Made by a program: the position numbers and the translations under genes. Of a stretch of 64,000 nucleotides of DNA, positions 20,190 to 31,890 are shown piece after piece. The stretch covers positions 1,903,565 through 1,967,564 of the forward strand of contig OY482853.1 of assembly GCA_960531495.1 (NCBI GenBank), read 5' to 3'. A model generated the notes under the pieces. The model was given only the letters and a program-made list of their open reading frames with translations, was not told where the DNA came from and ran no database searches. Positions within the stretch are counted from its first letter, which is position 1. Every line of letters starts with the position of its first letter. The DNA comes from Zeus faber (taxonomy: Eukaryota > Chordata > Actinopteri > Zeiformes > Zeidae).

Positions 20190-20365
20190 ATACCTGTTAA
20201 TAGAAAAGCATTCTAGGTGACTACCTCATGAAGGTCGTTGAGGGAACAGCAAGACTGTGCAAAGCTGTCGTCAAGGCAAAGGGTGGCTTCATTGAAAAAT
20301 TAAAAATATATTTTGATTTGTTTAACACTTTTTTGGTAACTACATAATTCCATATGTGTTTGTAG
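20190..20365 (+). mobile_element. Tc1-like transposon, 3' remnant
   Basis: Second copy of the 1660-1935 remnant: the end of a Tc1 transposase followed by an AT-rich 3' part (ATATTTTGATTTGTTTAACA). It is cut on the right by the LTR of the Gypsy fossil. Confidence 0.8.
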
Positions 20366-23327
20366 GAATTCCTGCCCACAGGTAAGGGTTTAGGGAGGCA
20401 GAAGGAGTTTTTATTGTCCCTTTAAGCAATAAGGTATGCTGGCCACAAGTATAAATTACAAAGCGATGATTATTATAATATTGAGGTGGATAATAATCAT
20501 CTCAGGCGTAGGAGGAATGTTGTTCTGCTGCTGGGCTGCTCACAAGCCTGTGCACTGATCCCCTCTGTAAGACAGACAAACAAACCGCCATGCGGGCGCT
20601 GATTGGGCCAATTCGAGGCAGCTTGGTGGCCACGGGAAAGGAAATGATTGTGTGGTCCGCAGCCGGTGCTTGACCACACCCCTTTGTCCGCCACATACCC
20701 TCACCGCCCGCCTTAGGCTGGGGAGCCGTCCGGCTGACAGCCAACTCCCCCCGCCCTCCACCGAGCGGGAGAGAAAGTCATCCATGACCATCTGCGCCAC
20801 CGGCCTGTGGACCACCCAGAAGTTAAAGAGCTGGAGAGCCAGGTACCACCGGGTGATCCTGGCGTTTGTGTCCTGCATGCGGTGGAGCCACTGCAGCGAG
20901 GAGAGCCAAAGCTCGTCCCTGGAGGTAGTAGCAGAGGGAACCAACTGCCCACTTGATAGCTAAGCACTCCTTCTCCACTGTGCTGTACCCTAACTCCCGC
21001 TCTCAGAGCTTGCGGCCGAGGTACAGCACCGGACACTGGGTCCCCTCCACCTCCTGGGACAAGACTGCGCCCAGCCAGCTGTTCGACGCATCGGTCGGCA
21101 GACAGAAAGGGAGAGAGAAGTTAGGGTTAAACAGCACTGGCTTCCCACAGAGAGCTGACTTTACACTCGCAAACGCCTGCTTGCACTTCTCAGACCACTG
21201 GACAAAATCTGGAGCACCCTTTCGAGTTAAGTCTGTCAAGGTGCTGGTTAGCTCTGAAAGGTTGGGGACAAACCTTCTTTAGTAGTCAGCCAGCCCCAAG
21301 AACTGCCTCACTTCCTTCTTGGTCTTGGGTCTCTGTGTGTTTGCAACCGCAGCGGATTTATCAAGCTAGGGTCGGACCAGGCCTTTGCCCAAGTGGTACC
21401 CCAGATAATGTACCTCCCCAGTCCCACAGTACACTTCTTTAGGTTGGCGGTGAGCCCAGCCCCCCTTATGGACTCGAGCACAGCCCCCCAAATGCTTCCA
21501 GGTGTCGCTGTGAATAACAACGTCATCTAGGTAGGCCGCGGAGTATGCTACATGTGGACGCAGTCCATGAGTCTCTCAAAGGTGGCTATGGCACCGAACG
21601 ACCCGAACGGTAGTGTGTGAAAGTGCTATAAGCCAAACGCCGTGGAGATTTTTACTTGGACTCCTGAAACAATGGAATCTGCCAGTAGCCCTTGGTTAAA
21701 TCGAGTGTTGTAAAAAAAGGAGCTGTACCTAACCGGTTGAGAGGTTCATCAACCCGGGGCATCAGGTAGGTGTCTAACTTGGACACCGCGTTCACTTTGG
21801 TAGTCCGAGCAGAACCGGACTGACCCATCGGGCTTAACCACCGGCACGATGGGACTAGACCAGTCACTCATGGACTCTTCTATTACATAATTGCCCAATT
21901 ACAGCTATCGTCGTGAACACACTTTCGAATCATGTTTTTCAATGTTTTATACAACTGCTCCCCCAGGCTGTCGGTCTTGAGGGTAAATGCTGGTTCAAAT
22001 TGAGCGGACGGCCAGTAACTCCTAAAGTTCCCGAAGTGTACGTGACACAAAGGTAGTGCCCTGGTGGGTCAGGATTTCCTTCGGAATCCCGACTCGGGAA
22101 ATGACCTGAAAGAGCACCTGTGCCACACTTTGAGGCGTAATACTGCACAGGGGCACTGCTTTTGGGTACCGGGTTGCATAATCCACTAGGACTAACACAA
22201 AACGATACCCGCGGACACTGCGGTCTGACGGCCCGGCGTAGCTCTTGGCGTAGCTCTTGTCTGAGTGTCACGGCTCACTCAATATAACCTGTCCCTAATC
22301 ACCGATAATACGGGTGAGTGAGCACGGCGTCTAGGCTGGTCAATACGCCATCGATATTTACTACCCCCTAAAGGCCCTGCATAGGGTGTCATCCCGCGAC
22401 TGCTCCAGCAGAAAATCGTCAATCAGCAAGGTTAATGGGACCCGGGGAGACCCTATTTGGGATCCCGCTACTCCTGCACCTGTCCCGCCCCGCTCCGCAT
22501 CACTGTGCGCCAAACAACACTTACATTTCCCTCCCGGCCGTGAATGCATTCCCCCAGTCTCTTTCATTAATGCATCAAACCCTGGCCAATCCGTGCCCAA
22601 AACCAGGGAGTGCGACAGGCGGAAACTAACCGCAGCCTGCTGGACCATCGCATACATGTGAATATCCCCATACACACAACAGACCTCCACCTGTGACGCC
22701 TCCACCAAAGCCCCGGGTCTAACCAGGCATTGCTGGACCATTGTCTGCGAACAGACCGAGTCCAGCAAAGCCTGATGTCTACCCCCTTATAGCCTTACAG
22801 GTACTTGGTAGGCTCCTTTCCGACCGGGAGAGGGGTCCGGTAGGCCGGCGAACCAGACCACCTGGCCAAGTTCCATCCGAGGACAGTCGTGGCCGGGCCC
22901 CCCACGGTGTCTGCACCCCTGCCTAGATGTCTGCACAGCTCCCTGATTTCCCGCGGCAGCACTGCCCTGGGAGCTGAGGGGGGACAGAGAGAGCGTCCCA
23001 CGGCACCACAGAACCCGGTGAATCCCTCATGGGTCATGGGGTCGGATGTAGCGCCCCCCCCCCCCCGGACATTGTCCTCCGGGGCACCGTGACGGGCTGA
23101 GGACCCTGGAAATCCTGCGTGGGTCCTGGGGTCTGACACGGGTCTGGTCCTCTGGCCGGCTCACTGTCAGCGGCGGGGGCAGGCCGGCAGCCAGTCATGG
23201 CGTGCTCCACGTCCACAAGTATAAATGACAAAGCGATGATTATCATAATATTGAGGTGGATAATAATCATCTCAGGCGCAGGAGGAATGGCGTTCTGCTG
23301 CTGGGCTGCTCACGAGCCCGTGCCCCA
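20361..23327 (-). mobile_element. Gypsy (Ty3) LTR retrotransposon fossil A
   Basis: Minus-strand LTR element. The LTR at 20361-20695 ends CCTTTGTCCGCCACA and is adjoined by a polypurine-like tract. Part of the LTR recurs as a direct repeat at 23211-23327 (AAGCGATGATTAT...AATATTGAGGTGG). Between them are recognisable reverse transcriptase and RNase H pieces of Gypsy type (LDLTKGYWQIPL; GAVLSQEVEGTQ), plus GC-rich stretches likely from the 5' part. It is old and broken in many places, with both LTRs partial. No functional product is expected. Confidence 0.85.
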
Positions 23328-23667
23328 TGTAAAATTAATGTCACATATGACAACGTATTTTATTTATGCCATTAATCCCTTCGAGGAAAATTGGTTCTTT
23401 GCATTTGCCTATCCTAGTATCTTATGTATCGAGGAGCAGGGAGCTGCCACATAGCAGTGCCCGGGGACCAACTCCTGATCTTGGACTTGCTCTGGGACAA
23501 TCGACAGGAGTGTCTAACCCTGACATGCATGTCTTTAGGGTGGGGGGAACCAGAGCACCCAGAGGAAACCCACGTGAGCATGGGGAGAATATGTAGACCT
23601 CTACATAGAAGGAACGCAGTCGGATTAGAGCATAGAATTTACTTGCTGTGAGGCACTGTGCCCCGCC

Positions 23668-23709
<42 letters not shown>

Positions 23710-23965
23710 ACATACATACCCACGATGTATATCGTTATTCATTATTAATGTTATTGTACAGCAGTGAGACAAAAAACATTCTCTTCTGCATAAAACAATC
23801 TAAATCTATCCATAATAGATATTTCCACATCAACATTTATTGGAAATGTATTTATGTTACTCATTTCACTGCTTCTAGTTTTAGATCAACTGTAAGTCCG
23901 GCAGTTTTTGTAAATACAATTTATTTCGCATTTTTTTGCACGTTGAAGTAACAGTCTCTAAGGCT
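23328..23965 (+). other. Orphan OR 3' flank (no OR upstream)
   Basis: Matches the 3' flanks of OR2-OR4 over more than 600 bp: TGTAAAATTAATG, GACAACGTATTTTAT, TTTGCCTATCCTAGTATCTT, CCCTGACATGCATGTCTTTA, GAGGAAACCCACGTGAGCAT and the poly(A)-proximal AACATTTATTGG. An (AT)n run at about 23670-23705 replaces part of it. The receptor gene that should precede it is absent; Gypsy fossil A lies there instead. Confidence 0.88.
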
Positions 23966-24365
23966 TTTTATAAAACCTAACAGGACCTATTATGTTCCTT
24001 TTTATACATGTTAATATTTATACATGTTAAGTCTCTGAGGTCCCCAAAACATCTATTTGACTGCTCAAAATACCACTCAGATTATGTATTGGAGCCACTG
24101 TGACATGCCACTAAACCCAGACTTTTCCAAAACGGCCTGTTTCACTGGGTGTAGCTTTAATTGGAAATGAGCAGCCAAGCCCCTAGTTCTGAGCCAATGG
24201 GGTTTGACATTTACTCAGATTGATTTACTCTGTAAACTTTCACTGATTACACCTTATCAGTACACTAAAATCTGTTTTTGAACAAATTTATATTTACAAA
24301 AAGGGAAAAAGAGATCATAGATAGATCAACGATATCAAATGAAATGCCCCGCCCACGTCAAGCAG

Positions 24366-24406
<41 letters not shown>

Positions 24407-24944
24407 GCTACCACTAAAGAGCCATGGAGTCTACACTACGCACCTTGCACGATGCAAATGTGCATTCATACCGGAACATTTATAATGAATTGGATGATGA
24501 TGTCACAAAGCGTCTTCCTCCACAAACTCATCTCGCTCCAACACTCAACCGGAAGTTTAAGAACATTTGCATGTGGGCGATGCATGAATGTTTGGTTCTG
24601 GCCAAATTTTGTCAGTTTTTCACTAACTCCTCCTCCAAATGTGGAGAATAATAATAAAAATCGGAACAATAACAACAGGGTTTCATTCCTGCAGGCTAAA
24701 TACAGCTGCAGGCAGCAATACACGTGGCGCAAGGTAGTCATGTTAGGTACGTATTACACTTTTTAAACTTGTAAAACACATTGTTTTCTATAGACATCAA
24801 GTACAAATTTCCCATTTTTTCAATCGCAAATATTAAACTAGTCAAGTTGACTTTTGAGACTAGATAGAATGGACAGTGGCTGAGAAAGGAGAGGTAAGAG
24901 CTTGAGATCCTGCAGCCCTGCTAATTAGACTGTTTGTTGGTCAC
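23966..24944. other. Unassigned repeat-like sequence with (CA)n
   Basis: AT-rich, with no gene recognised. A (CA)n tract lies at about 24368-24402. An AATAATAATAAAAATCGGAAC piece near 24650 and TGCAAATGTGCATTC near 24455 suggest old mobile DNA, but I cannot name it. Confidence 0.4.
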
Positions 24945-26128
24945 AGAGGATGTAACAATTGGAGAAGCTGAATGAGAATTTGATTGGAGAACCCAGAATT
25001 AAACTAGCAACACTGCATTAAAAAACAAAGACTGTGGAGGCCTAGCAGCCCCACACTTCAGGTACTACTATCTAGGGAACCATCTTCAATTTATAATTAA
25101 CTGGTTACAACCAGGGCAACAACCGGGCCATAGATGGCGAGACACTGAACAAACAGAATGTCAGGATTTATCAATATCTGATCTCCCATTCCTTACTGAA
25201 TCAATAAGGAAACATAATTGCTTTAAAAACCCATTCATCGCAACGGCTCTGTCAGCCTGGTGGAAATTTTCCTCAAACTCAGTGGTCACTCTATCTCCAA
25301 ACAAATTTACTCCAATCTGGCACAACCTGGATTTTCTGGTTAAAAACAGACAATAATCTTCAGGTCTTGGAAAAGACAAGGAATTACTCATTTGGAACAC
25401 ATTTTTGAAAATAATTTGTTTTTATCCATCCAATCTTAAGCAAAAGGTATAATATCGGCGGTCACAGTTTCCTGCAATTCCTTCAATTACAGCAGTCTTT
25501 AAAAGTTCAAATCAAATTAACAAACATCTTACAACCACCTAATTGAACATCAAATCATATCGTTCATTTAAAAAAATCCCTTTTCCAGAATATAGCAAAT
25601 GTATGCCAACTCAACCTGCGGAAGCTTATTTGCAACAACACCTTTCCTCACCTTTCCCCCTTTGATGCAACTCATCCAATATAAGATTCTGCACAGAGCT
25701 CATATCACGGAACACAAAATGTTCAAAATGGGTTTTGTGGATGAAGACATTTGCTCTCACTGTTCCCTTGATACCAGAGATGACTACTTTCATGCCTTCT
25801 GGCTCTGCCCACCTATCCAAACATTCTGGACCAACATCACCAAGAAGCTATCAATACTTCTGGGTCTCAGCGTTCCAGTCTCCCCGTCTATGTCTTCTCG
25901 GTGACCTCTCCTCAACACACCACTGAAACGCCATCAACGCATTTTGATCACCTTAAATATTACTCAATTGGAAAAACAGATAATCTCACTACATTCCATT
26001 GGTTGCAGTTATTAATAGATTACATCTCAATAGAAGAACAATTGGCAATATCCAAAAAAAATGTTGATTCATTTAATGAAATATGGACTCCTTTTATCAC
26101 TGACATAACTCCATCATGTAATACTTGA
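24945..26128 (+). mobile_element. L1-clade (Swimmer-like) LINE, ORF2 C-terminal part, unit upstream of OR2
   Basis: Degenerate L1 ORF2 C-terminus after the RT. It reads CGGLAAPHFRYYYLGNHLQF, DLSISDLPFLTESIRKHNC and ALSAWWKF, then HRAHITEHKMFKMGFVDEDI and a zinc-finger-like region (CSHCSLDTRDDYFHAFWLCP) typical of L1 ORF2 ends. It is nearly identical to 34950-36165 and 48290-49490. Frames shift repeatedly, so it is inactive. The RT part seen before the other two copies is missing here. Confidence 0.85.
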
Positions 26129-27971
26129 GTCTTCTCAGTCGGAGAAATGTTGGGGTGTTTTGGAGCATGTGGGGGTCCTCCTGGTGTCGTTGGGGCTCTG
26201 CAGTTGGGTGGGGCTCTGCGTCTGTGCCGCTTAGTCCTGTGGTCATGGGGGGGGGGTCCCGCGACCTAATGGGGGTGCTACAGGGGCTGGGTGGTGGCGC
26301 CCGCTCCTTTCCTGGGTGTAGCTGGCCTGTCTCCGGGGTTGGGGGGTGGTACTCCTGGGGAGTGCCTGCGGCAGGGGTCCTGGTTTGGTCCTTGGTTTGA
26401 GGCATGGTTACGGGTTTGTGGCTCAGGTTGTGGGCTGGGGGGGTGCTGGTCTTGGTCCTGTGGTTGGTGCGCCACTGACCCGTGGGTGGCGGGGCTTGCG
26501 TGTCCTTCTGTGTTCCGTGAGGAGGGGTGGCCCTTTGTGCCGGGGCTGGTTAGGCGTTCCATCTGGTCCTGTTACACCTGGCCTTAGCCTTGCCAGGTGT
26601 GCTCGGCACGGGGCTCACCATGTCGTCTCCTTTGGTGGGTGGCAGACTCCAACGTCACACAAGGCTGCCGGGGTATCTGTCCTCTGGCGCTCTCGGCGTG
26701 CGGGACGCTTGTCACTGGGGGGGGTCATCTGCTTCCCTCTGTTCTGTGCTTACCATGGGCCTGATGGGGGAGTGACATCATGGCAGAGGCGCATGGCGGG
26801 CCGCTCTGCACCTGTGGCTGGTCACTATAGGTTGGGTGTCTCCAGGTACAAGAGGTGAGGGTGCTGCTTGGTGAGGTCCAGGGGGGGGAGTCCACCTGGC
26901 TGCTCTCTGGGCCAATCTCGCCCGTCGCGCTCCTGCCCCGATGTGCTTCTCGTCCGTCCCAAAATTTGAATCCCACTCATATTAGCCTAGAACACATACA
27001 CTCGCACACCAATCCTACTCTACATTTACATTTACATTTACATTTAGTCATTTAGCAGACGCTTTTATTCAAAGCGACTTACAAGGGAGAATGACATTCA
27101 GGCTACATTGCGACAGAGATTAGTGTAACAACAACATTTGTGTAACTATAAATACTGCTAAACAACATTCCACCAAACCAGGGTCCGCGGGCAGGAGGCG
27201 TGTGAGTGATTCGGGTTCAACTTACTTGGAGGACTCACACCCCCACACCCTGAAATTTTAAATGCAATTGCCAACAGCGCACTGGAGTCCTGGTGGCTTG
27301 CACCTGGTGGTTTACGGTTTGCTGCGATGTGGCGGGACTGCAGAGAGCACCCTCTCTGCGGCGGGTGCCAGAGGGTCCATCTATCTGGTGGCCTGCTGCC
27401 GTCGCCGGGGGGGTGGGGGGGCTAACATCCAGGTGCCCTGCCCTGAGCGCAATCGGCAAGGTGGGTGGTGCTCGGGGCTGACCAAGGGGAGGGCATCTGG
27501 TAGGCTGCGGTGGGGTGGGCCTTGCCCTTGTGCGGGGCACGGGTAGGCATGGGGATCCCGCCGTCTCGCCTGCAGGGAGGGCGGTTCGGGCGGGGTGTCA
27601 GTCTGTCAGCCCATCACTCCAGGTCTGCAGCCCGTGCCTGGCACCTACGGTCTGCGTCTTGTGCATGAACTTGGGGGTTGTATGTGTGCACCACAGGGGT
27701 GCGAGGTCTCCTCGTGCTCCCTGGGACTGGGTTATGCTCCTCAGGACGGGGCGTGGGGGTTGCTCCGCGGGCTTCCGGCTTCTCTGAGGCCCCAGGGGTC
27801 TTCTGTGACTGCGGAGCGGGGTTCTCTGGGCTTTTCTGCAGCTGTGTCCATGCAGCTGCGGAGCTCAGGATTGGCTTCGGGGCCTTTTCTGTTACTTAGA
27901 GGCGCCATGGCAAAATACCGACCTTATACACCGGAACCAATTAAGATAAGTCCTGTACACTCACCGGTGGA

Positions 27972-28008
<37 letters not shown>

Positions 28009-28020
28009 GGTGGTCCCATC
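26129..28020 (+). mobile_element. G/T-rich L1 3' region, copy before OR2
   Basis: About 1.9 kb of G/T-biased DNA directly after the L1 ORF2 stop. The same DNA follows the ORF2 end in the other two units (36166-36286 plus 40256-41190, and 52541-54620), so I infer it is the L1 3' UTR or sequence co-duplicated with it. It is interrupted at 27015-27165 by an L2 tail and ends in (CA)n at 27976-28004. The many open frames (for example 26346-26858) come from the GC bias and are not conserved as proteins between copies. Confidence 0.65.
27015..27165 (-). mobile_element. L2 (UnaL2-like) LINE 3' tail insertion
   Basis: On the minus strand this is the last about 150 bp of the LINE at 6831-10912, ending in the AAATGT repeat and the AAAGCG stem-loop. 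The paralogous stretch near 53705 (CCAATCCTACTCT then GAACAACA) lacks it, so it inserted after that copy split. Confidence 0.9.
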
Positions 28021-28029
28021 ACACACACA

Positions 28030-28992
28030 CCACCACACCTGCTTGGAATGCATCCCAGCACCCTCCTGGTCCTTTCCTCCCTCATTTTCTGCCATAACTA
28101 CGTATGTCAGGAAGAGGCCACGTGAGCAGTTGTAGTTCCACTTTTCCTGGACCTAATTCACTGTTTTTCAATACATGAGGTCATCCAATGTTTATGTTTT
28201 TGTGTAAATGTTGTTTGTTTCTATGTTTATTTGTCTCACCGTGTTGATTCTCCCTCTTGGAGTAATGATCAGCTGTTTATAGACCCAAACATGATGAATA
28301 GTTCTCCAAAGAGGGAGGTTGGTGGTGGTTCTACATAACCAAAAACTGTGCACTTGTCATCCTGCAGGTCGTCCACAGGACAAAGTAAGAATTAAGAAAG
28401 AGTTGCATTGCAGGTTAAGAACACGAACTCTACAAGAAAAAAAAAAGTGGGTCTTCAAGGTGTGGGATGGGGAACACACACACACACACACACACACACA
28501 ACTTTTCACTCACTGACATCCTCTACTGTTGCTCATACTGTTCTTCTCATTCATGTCACATGGTGGTCACATGACACCCAACTCAATGTTGGAAAGATTT
28601 TTTTTTCCTGATTCCCAAATGGTGTTTACAGCTTGATGAGTCTCAGAGGTTCCTGCTGCTCTCGCTTCCTCGTATGTTGAGAAGATATAAAGTAGGAAGC
28701 AGTGATGAAGGACGGACAGTGTGACTGCTCTCTGTCCAACACAGCGGCAGACATGCTCACAGGTCTGCACCACACCACCTCACTTACAAACTGCACTTGA
28801 AAGCTTTCAGCTCCTTTTCTGAACTCAGAGAGAAACTGGTACGTTTCAGCTTGTGGAAAATGCTGATTTCACCAAATGTTTGGACACTGTGTTGAGAACA
28901 GGATCCAATCAGATCAGATGTTTGACTTTGAGACAAATCAGAAACAAATGAGAGATCTTCAGCCATCAACATCTTGGAGTTAAAGGAGAATC
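28030..28992 (+). promoter_or_regulatory. OR2 5' flank and promoter
   Basis: Conserved 5' flank (28080-28470), (CA)n at 28473-28501, then the OR promoter block. TATAAAG is at 28686-28692, 307 bp before the ATG. The putative splice donor is GTACGT at 28839-28844; the other copies have GTAAGT, the better consensus, at this site. The spacing is identical to OR1, OR3 and OR4. Confidence 0.6.
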
Positions 28993-29916
28993 ATGGTGAA
29001 CTCGACTGACTTTCCATTTTTCATACTGAGTGCTTACGTGGACTTGGGGCGTTTGAAGTACTTCTGCTTCACGGCTGTTTTATTGTTGTATATTGTGATT
29101 GTTGCTGCCAATGTGTTTCTGATCGTCCTGATCTGCATCAAGAGGAGCTTACACGAGCCCATGTACGTGTTTCTGTGCAGCCTGTTGGTGAATGAACTGT
29201 ACGGCAGCGCCGGCTTGTTTCCCTTCCTGCTGCAGCAGATCCTCTCTGACACCCACACCGTGTCCACCTCTGCCTGCTTCCTGCAGATCTACTGCCTCTA
29301 CACTTACGCCCACATTGAGTTTTGTAACTTGGCGGCCATGTCCTACGACCGGTACCTCGCTATCTGCTGTCCCCTCCATTATAACACACGTATGACCACC
29401 AACAAGGTGGTTCTGTTCATCATGGTCGTCTGGTTGTATTCTTTGAGCAAGTTCCTCATCACTCTTGCCTTGAGTGTCCAGCTGCTGCTCTGTGGGAACG
29501 TTATGAACACACTGTACTGCAACAACTACTATGTGGTCAGACTGGCCTGTTCTGACACCACCGTCAACAATGTCTATGGCCTGGTGGGAACATTCCTGAC
29601 CGTCCTGCTTCCTCTGGTTCTCATCCTGTTCTCCTACATCCGGATCCTGAGGATCTGCCTGGTTGGCTCCAGGGAGACGAGGCAGAAAGCAGTGTCCACC
29701 TGCTCTCCGCACCTCGCCTCCCTCATCAACTTCTCCTTTGGCTGCTGCTTCCAGATCTTTCAGAGCAGGTTTAATATCACCAGTGTTCCCACTTCCCTGA
29801 GAATATTCTTATCTCTGTACTTCCTGATGTGTCAGCCACTCTTAAACCCCATCATGTATGGATTCAGAATGTCCAAAATAAGGGCCGTTTGTAAAGATTT
29901 GCTCTGCTTAAACTAA
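28993..29916 (+). CDS. Odorant receptor OR2 (class A GPCR, teleost type)
   Basis: Intact 307-residue receptor with all OR hallmarks: NST glycosylation site at 3-5, MSYDRYLAICCPLHY at the TM3/ICL2 border, SYIRI in TM5, KAVSTCSPHL in TM6 and NPIMY in TM7. It differs from the other copies in the likely ligand pocket. TM3 has AHI at 106-108 where OR1 and OR3 have VQI. TM4-TM5 carries SKFLITLALSV as in OR3. TM5 has the private block GLVGTFLTVLLP where the others have GIFVTILSxxVP. An NIT site lies in the loop before TM7. The promoter and first about 105 codons are almost identical to its paralogs, so conversion or recent duplication is likely. Confidence 0.97.
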   Translation: MVNSTDFPFFILSAYVDLGRLKYFCFTAVLLLYIVIVAANVFLIVLICIKRSLHEPMYVFLCSLLVNELYGSAGLFPFLLQQILSDTHTVSTSACFLQIYCLYTYAHIEFCNLAAMSYDRYLAICCPLHYNTRMTTNKVVLFIMVVWLYSLSKFLITLALSVQLLLCGNVMNTLYCNNYYVVRLACSDTTVNNVYGLVGTFLTVLLPLVLILFSYIRILRICLVGSRETRQKAVSTCSPHLASLINFSFGCCFQIFQSRFNITSVPTSLRIFLSLYFLMCQPLLNPIMYGFRMSKIRAVCKDLLCLN

Positions 29917-30794
29917 AAGGACCTTAAAGAGAATCTGTTGTTTAATGTAATGTAATGTAATGATCTTGGCCTTGCTCTGGGACATGGGCAGGAGTGTCTA
30001 ACCCTGACATGCATGTCTTTAGGGTGGGGGGAACCAGAGCACCCAGAGGAAACCCACGTGAGCATGGGGAGAACATGTAGACCTCTACATAGAAGGGCCC
30101 CAGTAGAATTCAAGCATAGAACCTCCTTGCTGTAAGGCACCATGCTCCCCCCTCCAAATATGTAACAGCAGTGAGACAAAACATTCTCTTCTGCATAAAA
30201 CAATGGAAATCATTCTATCATGGATATTTCCACATTAACATTTATTGTTAATTTATTCATGTTACTCATTTCATTGGTTCTAGTTTTAAACCTACTGTAA
30301 GTCTGAAAGTGTTTGGAACTACAATTTATTGTTGCATTTTTTGCACAATAAAGTAATAAATATAAAATGCTTTTTATAAAACTGAAACAAAAACCATATT
30401 CTTTTTTTTTTTTACTTAAATGTAATTTGTATTATGTTCCTCACCTGTCATAGCCTCCATGTTTCACCCTACTCTGTTATTATGTGACGTATCTCATTTC
30501 ACTAGATTAATTGACATCAAGTAGCAAACAGATTAGTGAAGTCTTAAAGTTTATAAAACCTTACACCATCTCAATGAATAATGTATGAATAAAACCACTA
30601 ATTAATATTAATATTTGTCTTGAGCCATTTTAGGATTAATTTCGGCTGTAAGACCATAACACCTGAAAACACTAGGACTGGTGATAATGATGTAGAAGTA
30701 GTGCACCTCATCACCGAGGAACAGAAAAGCTTCTGCACTGGGCAAAATGACAGTAAATGTAAGGCCAAAAGAGACGCTCATTCAAAAAGAAAGG
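29917..30794 (+). other. OR2 3' flank with poly(A) signal and downstream module
   Basis: Conserved 3' flank shared with OR3 and OR4. It includes the repeat-like piece CCCTGACATGCATGTCTTTA to about 30160, AATAAA at 30347-30352, and the conserved module at 30629-30800. The about 110-bp segment around ATGACAACGTATTTT seen in the OR3 and OR4 flanks is missing here. Confidence 0.75.
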
Positions 30795-31230
30795 GCTGAG
30801 GTGATGATCAATGATTGGAAGTGTTGCATTTTGATACAGTTGATCATTCCCTGCTCTTACACAGACTGCTAAGTATTGGCTGTGACCCTAATCCTTATAG
30901 ATGGTTCCAAAACTACCTCTCTGATAGACAGCAGTAGATGAGAACAGATTATGTTCAATCTGCACTTTTATAGATAGCAAAAGGTGTGCCTCAAAGTCCT
31001 TTTCACAATTTAAATCAATTATATGGTCTGTTGGACAACACTATCTGATATTGTTGGGCTGGCTCAATACAATTGGCAATTGACAATCTGCAACTTCTTT
31101 TAATTTTCTTCAAGAAGCACTTATTGATCTCAAACTTGTGTTAAAGGCTGAAAAAAAAACCCACAATATATGCTATTCAGAAGAATTTTTTTTTTTTTAA
31201 TTCCAATTTACATGAATCAACTATTACACT
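30795..31230 (+). mobile_element. LINE reverse transcriptase fragment, unit of OR2
   Basis: The translation reads FDTVDHSLLLHRLLSIGCDP, RWFQNYLSDRQQ, SIAKGVPQ, then NLNQLYGLL. This is the RT palm of a CR1/L2-type LINE with the stretch before the YADD box deleted. The same fragment occurs at 43940-44440 and 62450-62880. It is inactive, and shared by the three units, so it predates their duplication. Confidence 0.8.
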
Positions 31231-31890
31231 TCAGTATCAAACCCGCCTCAGGATCTTATGCTCTGGACTCCATGTTGGAGAAGCTTCTCTAATGGATCGA
31301 CCAATATTCCATCTGCGTGTGATCAAGCATGTGCGTAACTTGTTCTTAATCCAAGAATTTACTAATGTATGATCATTAACTTTGTGCAATATACTGATGG
31401 GTGTTCATAGAAACTAGATCCTTTCCCGACCTTGATAGGAGTGGATTCACTTTTTCCAGGTTGTCGGGGATACAGTTGGACCTTTGCATCCAGCCTTGAT
31501 CTCCAAACGTAGAACACTGCAGAACCTGGTTGTTTTTAGGTAACATCACAGACAACAAGGACAAAGTTCGCTCCAGAGGTGCTGTAATTGTAGCTAGCTC
31601 ATATGGCCTCACAGCAAGGACCGTTGGTCAGGTTTGCTGCCCCCTAGAGACCCTCCCAGCTACGGCTAAACTCATCCAACAACAGGCCTGGATCAGAGAT
31701 TGTTCTATGGATCCATATTCTAGAAAGCTCCTGTGAAATGGACTATTCTGTTTTGGTAGGGAGTCTTGTTATACCACATCAGTTTCAAATCGTCCATTCA
31801 GTAAAGAGTGGCTGTTAGTAAAGGGGGTTCCTGGCTAGCATCTAGAACTCTTGTGAAGTAAAAAAGATGGTCTTCATATTCATATTCATT
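31231..31890. repeat. Distal repeat of the OR unit (copy 1)
   Basis: Starts with ACATGAATCAACTATTACAC and contains GCTTCTCTAATGGATCGACC. It matches 44450-45600 and 62890-64000 but lacks the middle about 500 bp of those copies. No gene is seen in it. It leads into the L1 endonuclease remnant (GGAGGAGACTTCAACACAGT). Confidence 0.7.

Noticed and set aside
26125-27900. GC-rich open frames of 90-180 codons before OR2, OR3 and OR4
   Set aside because: Protein readings are not conserved between the three copies, although the DNA is; composition alone explains the open frames.
30000-30160. Piece after OR2 (CCCTGACATGCATGTCTTTA to GAGGAAACCCACGTGAGCAT) as an OR-specific regulatory element
   Set aside because: The wording resembles a very common teleost dispersed repeat, so its presence after each OR is explained by co-duplication.
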